From the NCBI GenBank assembly GCA_045639085.1, contig JAZUCM010000102.1, forward strand, positions 1 to 64,000: a DNA stretch of 64,000 bases. Direction: 5' to 3'. This DNA is from Gastranaerophilus sp045639085 (GTDB taxonomy: Bacteria; Cyanobacteriota; Vampirovibrionia; Gastranaerophilales; Gastranaerophilaceae). The position numbers and the translations under genes were made by a program. The stretch's first letter is position 1; every line of letters begins with the position of its first letter. The notes beneath the pieces are model-generated. The model made no database searches. It saw only the letters and a program-made list of their open reading frames with translations, and was not told where the DNA came from. Below are positions 61,239 through 64,000 of this stretch, in pieces.

Positions 61239-61469
61239 ATGGAGCAAATTTTACAGTTATCACCATTAATTTTAGTTGTTATGATGTTTTTTATTCAACA
61301 TAAAATTTTTGTCACCCCTGAACAGTTGGAGAAAAAACATCGTGAGATATTAGAAAGTGTTGAACAACACTTTGTGTCTGTTCACTGTTTCACCGACCTG
61401 AAAGAACAAGTCGGTGAAATGAAAGATAAAATTGATAAAATTTATGATTGCTTAATTACTTTTAAGTGA
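61239..61469 (+). CDS. Small membrane protein, last gene of the phage block
   Basis: The 76-residue protein has one N-terminal membrane segment (LSPLILVVMMFFIQHKIFV) followed by a charged coiled coil (about 28-76). This is the pattern of small phage lysis or spanin-like proteins, though no lipobox is present. The ATG has AGAGG upstream. Its 3' end overlaps the convergent TerC-family gene by 18 bp. Confidence 0.6.
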   Translation: MEQILQLSPLILVVMMFFIQHKIFVTPEQLEKKHREILESVEQHFVSVHCFTDLKEQVGEMKDKIDKIYDCLITFK

Positions 61470-62498
61470 TTTTTTGTTGTGAATTATTGATGAAACTAAT
61501 GAAAGAACGATAAAGACCAGGCCGATAATCCCTGTGATAACCTCAGGAACTTCGATTTTTGTTGAAATCAACATAATAATCGCGAGAGCCCCGATTGCCC
61601 AGTGTGCACCGTGTTCAAGGTATAAAAATTTCGCCAAAGTCTTTTTCTCAACCAGCATAACGGTCAGTGAACGCACAAACATCGCACCGATGGCTAATCC
61701 GATGGAAATTATGATGATGTCTTTGCTTAGCGCGAACGCTCCCAAAACCCCGTCAAGAGAGAACGAGGCGTCTATTAATTCCAAATACATAAAAGAAACA
61801 AATCCGCCACAAGCTACATTCTGCGCACATTTGCTAACGCGTTGCTGTTCCCGTTTTTCAAGATAATGCGACAAGCCGTCAATTGCAAGGTAGGTTATTA
61901 CGCCGAAAATCCCCGAAATAATGATTGACATTTTTGTTTCTATGTCCGGGGTATAGTTTTGCGTAATCATTAATGCAATCAATGCGACGATAACTTCTAT
62001 TCCTCTAATATTGTCAAGGTGAGAGATCCAATTTTCAATAGGTTTTATCCAATGAATGGTTTTTTCGTGGTCGAAAAAGTAATGCAAAAACAGCATTAGA
62101 AGGAAAATTCCGCCGAAAGATACAATTGGCGCATGGGTAAGGTGTAGATAGTGCGCGTATTGTTCTGAATCATTAAGAGCGATGCGCGCGACATCCCCCA
62201 TACTGAGGTTCGCAAAAATCGAAACAACAAGTATCGGGAATAAAAATCTCATCCCAAAAACCGCAATTGCGATACCCCAAGTTAAAAATCGTTGGCGCCA
62301 AATTTTGGACATTTTTTCCAGTTTCATCGCATTTACAACTGCGTTGTCGAATGATAAACTTACTTCTAACACCGCAAGTATTGCGACGATAAAAATACTT
62401 GTCCAGCCGGAGCCGGGATGAACGTGTTCTGCCCAGAAATATGCAGCAATTATGCCCAGAATGGTTACAAGGTAAGAACCAAAGAAATATTGTAACAT
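61452..62498 (-). CDS. TerC-family (DUF475-like) membrane protein
   Basis: The 348-residue protein has about nine membrane helices and the TerC-type acidic motifs SLSFDNAVVNA near residue 48 and ASFSLDGVLGAFA near 240. Members are linked to tellurite resistance and manganese export; the role here is unproved. Its ATG shares a base with the miaB stop (TAATG), so it is coupled to miaB. It marks the right edge of the phage block. Confidence 0.85.
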   Translation of the reverse strand: MLQYFFGSYLVTILGIIAAYFWAEHVHPGSGWTSIFIVAILAVLEVSLSFDNAVVNAMKLEKMSKIWRQRFLTWGIAIAVFGMRFLFPILVVSIFANLSMGDVARIALNDSEQYAHYLHLTHAPIVSFGGIFLLMLFLHYFFDHEKTIHWIKPIENWISHLDNIRGIEVIVALIALMITQNYTPDIETKMSIIISGIFGVITYLAIDGLSHYLEKREQQRVSKCAQNVACGGFVSFMYLELIDASFSLDGVLGAFALSKDIIIISIGLAIGAMFVRSLTVMLVEKKTLAKFLYLEHGAHWAIGALAIIMLISTKIEVPEVITGIIGLVFIVLSLVSSIIHNKKSLKSN

Positions 62499-63823
62499 TA
62501 TATCAATTCTCCATTAATGTACCAGGTTTTTGCGCCAACTATTTTTACGTTGACAAATTCACCTGTGCGGTCTGTATCGCAAGGAATATGGACTATTTTG
62601 TTGTTTCTGGTTCTGCCGGTTATAACATTTTTGCCTTTGTGATTTTCGAAACTTTCTACCAAAACTTCCATTTCTCGTCCGACGAATTTTTTATTTGATT
62701 TTAGACAATTTTCTTTGACCTTATCGTTGAGGCGTTTCAAGCGCTCGAATTTTGTTTCTTCATCGATGTATTTGTCAACCCATTTTGCGGCGACGGTTTT
62801 TTCTCTCGGTGAATATGCCGCGGTGTTTGAATAATCCAATTCAAATTCATCAATTGCGGTAAGGGTTTCGACGAATTGTTCTTCAGATTCACCCGGAAAT
62901 CCGGCGATAAAATCGCTTGTAATCGTTACATCTTTAACTTTATCGCGAACTTTTTGTACAATTTTTGCATATTCTTCGCGGTTGTAACGGCGATTCATTT
63001 TTTTGAGAACTTCACTTGAGCCTGATTGCATTGGAATATGGAAGTATTCACAAACCTTATCGAGTTTTATTGCGGTTTCTATGAGTTCGTCGCTGATATC
63101 TGTCGGATAAGATGTTACAAAACGGATTCTAAACTGTCCGTCAAGCGCGTTTAAATCTTCTAAAAGTTGCGCAAGGCGGTAGTGCTTGTCTTTAAAATCT
63201 TTGCCGTAGCTATCAACGTTTTGGCCAAGTAGCGTTATTTCTTTAAACCCTTGAGCCAGCGCGTCTTTTGCTTCTTTTATGATTATTTCCGGCAATCGAG
63301 AACGCTCTCGGCCGCGAGTGTAAGGTACGATGCAATATGTGCAGAAGTTGTTGCAACCTTCTGTTATCGGTATCCAAGCATTAACACTTTTTACTCGTTT
63401 TATTGGATAATCTTTTGCAATGTTATCTTCAACTGAATGGCTTTCTTCGCACTCACAAACCTTTTCGCCAAGATTGACACGTTTGATGATTTCCGGCAGC
63501 TTGTAAATGTGGTGTGTGCCCAATACAAAATCTATATAATGCGCACGCTTAAAAAGGGCTTCGCCTTTTTGTTGCGCAACGCAACCGCAAAAACCGATTT
63601 TTAAATCCGGTTTATTTTTCTTCCATTTGCCCCACAATCCGATTGCGCTGTATGCCTTGTCTTCACTAAGTTGGCGAATAGAACAAGTATTAATCATTAA
63701 TAAATCGGCTTCTTTGGGGTCGTTAGTCTCTTCATAATCGAAGTGAGAGAGCATGCCAAGCATTCTTTCTGTGTCTGATTTATTCATTTGGCAGCCCATT
63801 GTTTCTATATAAACTTTTTTCAT
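62498..63823 (-). CDS. miaB: tRNA-2-methylthio-N6-dimethylallyladenosine synthase
   Basis: MiaB adds a methylthio group to A37 of tRNAs reading U-starting codons, by radical-SAM chemistry. The 441-residue protein has the N-terminal cluster cysteines near 11, 47 and 81, the radical-SAM CxxxCxxC at Cys157, Cys161 and Cys164 (GCNNFCTYCIVP), and a C-terminal TRAM domain (about 375-438). It begins 2 bp after the truncated upstream gene with AAGGA upstream. Confidence 0.95.
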   Translation of the reverse strand: MKKVYIETMGCQMNKSDTERMLGMLSHFDYEETNDPKEADLLMINTCSIRQLSEDKAYSAIGLWGKWKKNKPDLKIGFCGCVAQQKGEALFKRAHYIDFVLGTHHIYKLPEIIKRVNLGEKVCECEESHSVEDNIAKDYPIKRVKSVNAWIPITEGCNNFCTYCIVPYTRGRERSRLPEIIIKEAKDALAQGFKEITLLGQNVDSYGKDFKDKHYRLAQLLEDLNALDGQFRIRFVTSYPTDISDELIETAIKLDKVCEYFHIPMQSGSSEVLKKMNRRYNREEYAKIVQKVRDKVKDVTITSDFIAGFPGESEEQFVETLTAIDEFELDYSNTAAYSPREKTVAAKWVDKYIDEETKFERLKRLNDKVKENCLKSNKKFVGREMEVLVESFENHKGKNVITGRTRNNKIVHIPCDTDRTGEFVNVKIVGAKTWYINGELI

Positions 63824-63825
63824 TT

Positions 63826-64000
63826 TTATTCCTTATATTCCTGTATTGATAGGGATTCCACCCCTTCGAGTTTGTTAAATACTTTGTAAGTTGTCTCTAT
63901 TGGCGTCTTGCCGACAACTTCAATTACGACGTTTATTTTAGAACGTTCGCTGTCTGGTTTTTGGATTTTTTTTGTTATTTCAAAAAGTTTAGGGTACTTA
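63826..64000 (-). CDS. C-terminal end of an unknown gene (truncated by window)
   Basis: Only the last 58 residues are in view, reading KYPKLFEITKKIQKPDSERS and ending VFNKLEGVESLSIQEYKE. The strand-helix-strand pattern (INVVIEVVG...ETTYKVFNKLEGV) recalls a small ACT-like or similar regulatory fold, but this is weak. It is directly followed by miaB and coupled to it by spacing. The 5' end lies beyond the window. Confidence 0.6.
   Translation of the reverse strand, partial: KYPKLFEITKKIQKPDSERSKINVVIEVVGKTPIETTYKVFNKLEGVESLSIQEYKE

Noticed and set aside
51778..61469. Complete active temperate prophage
   Set aside because: No integrase, repressor, replication gene, tail-fibre gene or att repeat found; the rightmost gene overlaps a host gene.

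Overview
The window reads as chromosome of a non-photosynthetic cyanobacterial relative (Melainabacteria/Vampirovibrionia, probably a gut Gastranaerophilales). The strongest evidence is that RNA polymerase beta-prime is split into separate rpoC1 and rpoC2 genes, the cyanobacterial arrangement, with an enlarged RpoC2. A ThrRS lacking the N-terminal TGS domain, AT-rich sequence, no photosynthesis genes, very large AsmA-like envelope proteins and several large proteins of no recognised family are consistent with this. The assignment is inference from gene structure, not from a database search.

Layout. 1-365: tRNA-Lys(CTT) flanked by broken tRNA copies and structured repeats. 366-3674: L,D-transpeptidase, then the leftward rpmH-rnpA-hypothetical-sdaAB-sdaAA run. 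3771-10290: proC, gshB, an MBL-fold hydrolase, ribD, a Memo/AMMECR1-like fusion, two hypotheticals and nagZ. 10355-15810: thrS, then a rightward unit that opens with a polyhistidine leader peptide and a Shine-Dalgarno-masking hairpin before a 427-residue protein of unknown function, followed by a 627-residue coiled-coil protein. 15845-29946: ileS, a dicarboxylate symporter, tspO, nitroreductase, an LCP-family protein, mgtE, an amino-acid-binding lipoprotein, a 5'-nucleotidase-like protein, a GT-C-like membrane protein, a formyl-THF cyclo-ligase and a TPR protein. 29921-41749: two giant AsmA-like proteins either side of deoC, then a 752-residue unknown protein. 42013-51123: rpoB-rpoC1-rpoC2 with octamer-repeat hairpins in both spacers. 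51124-51777: a regulatory region. 51778-61469: a compact block of podovirus-type morphogenesis, packaging and lysis genes without integrase or replication genes. 61452-64000: a TerC-family protein, miaB and a truncated gene.

Genes that work together: rpoB/C1/C2 form the polymerase core; sdaAA/sdaAB form serine dehydratase; rpmH/rnpA link ribosome assembly with tRNA maturation. The AsmA-like, LCP, L,D-transpeptidase and NagZ proteins point to a double-membrane envelope with active peptidoglycan turnover. The phage block encodes capsid, scaffold, portal, adaptor, tail hub, both terminase subunits and lysis functions; with no visible means of integrating or replicating, it could be a gene-transfer-agent-like particle, a satellite or a decayed prophage. 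Eight genes have a -10 box ending only 6-8 nt before the start codon and little or no Shine-Dalgarno, so leaderless transcripts appear common.

Best candidates for something new: the polyHis leader/hairpin at 12261-12487, the compact phage-derived cluster at 51778-61469, and the paired octamer hairpins within the RNA polymerase operon.
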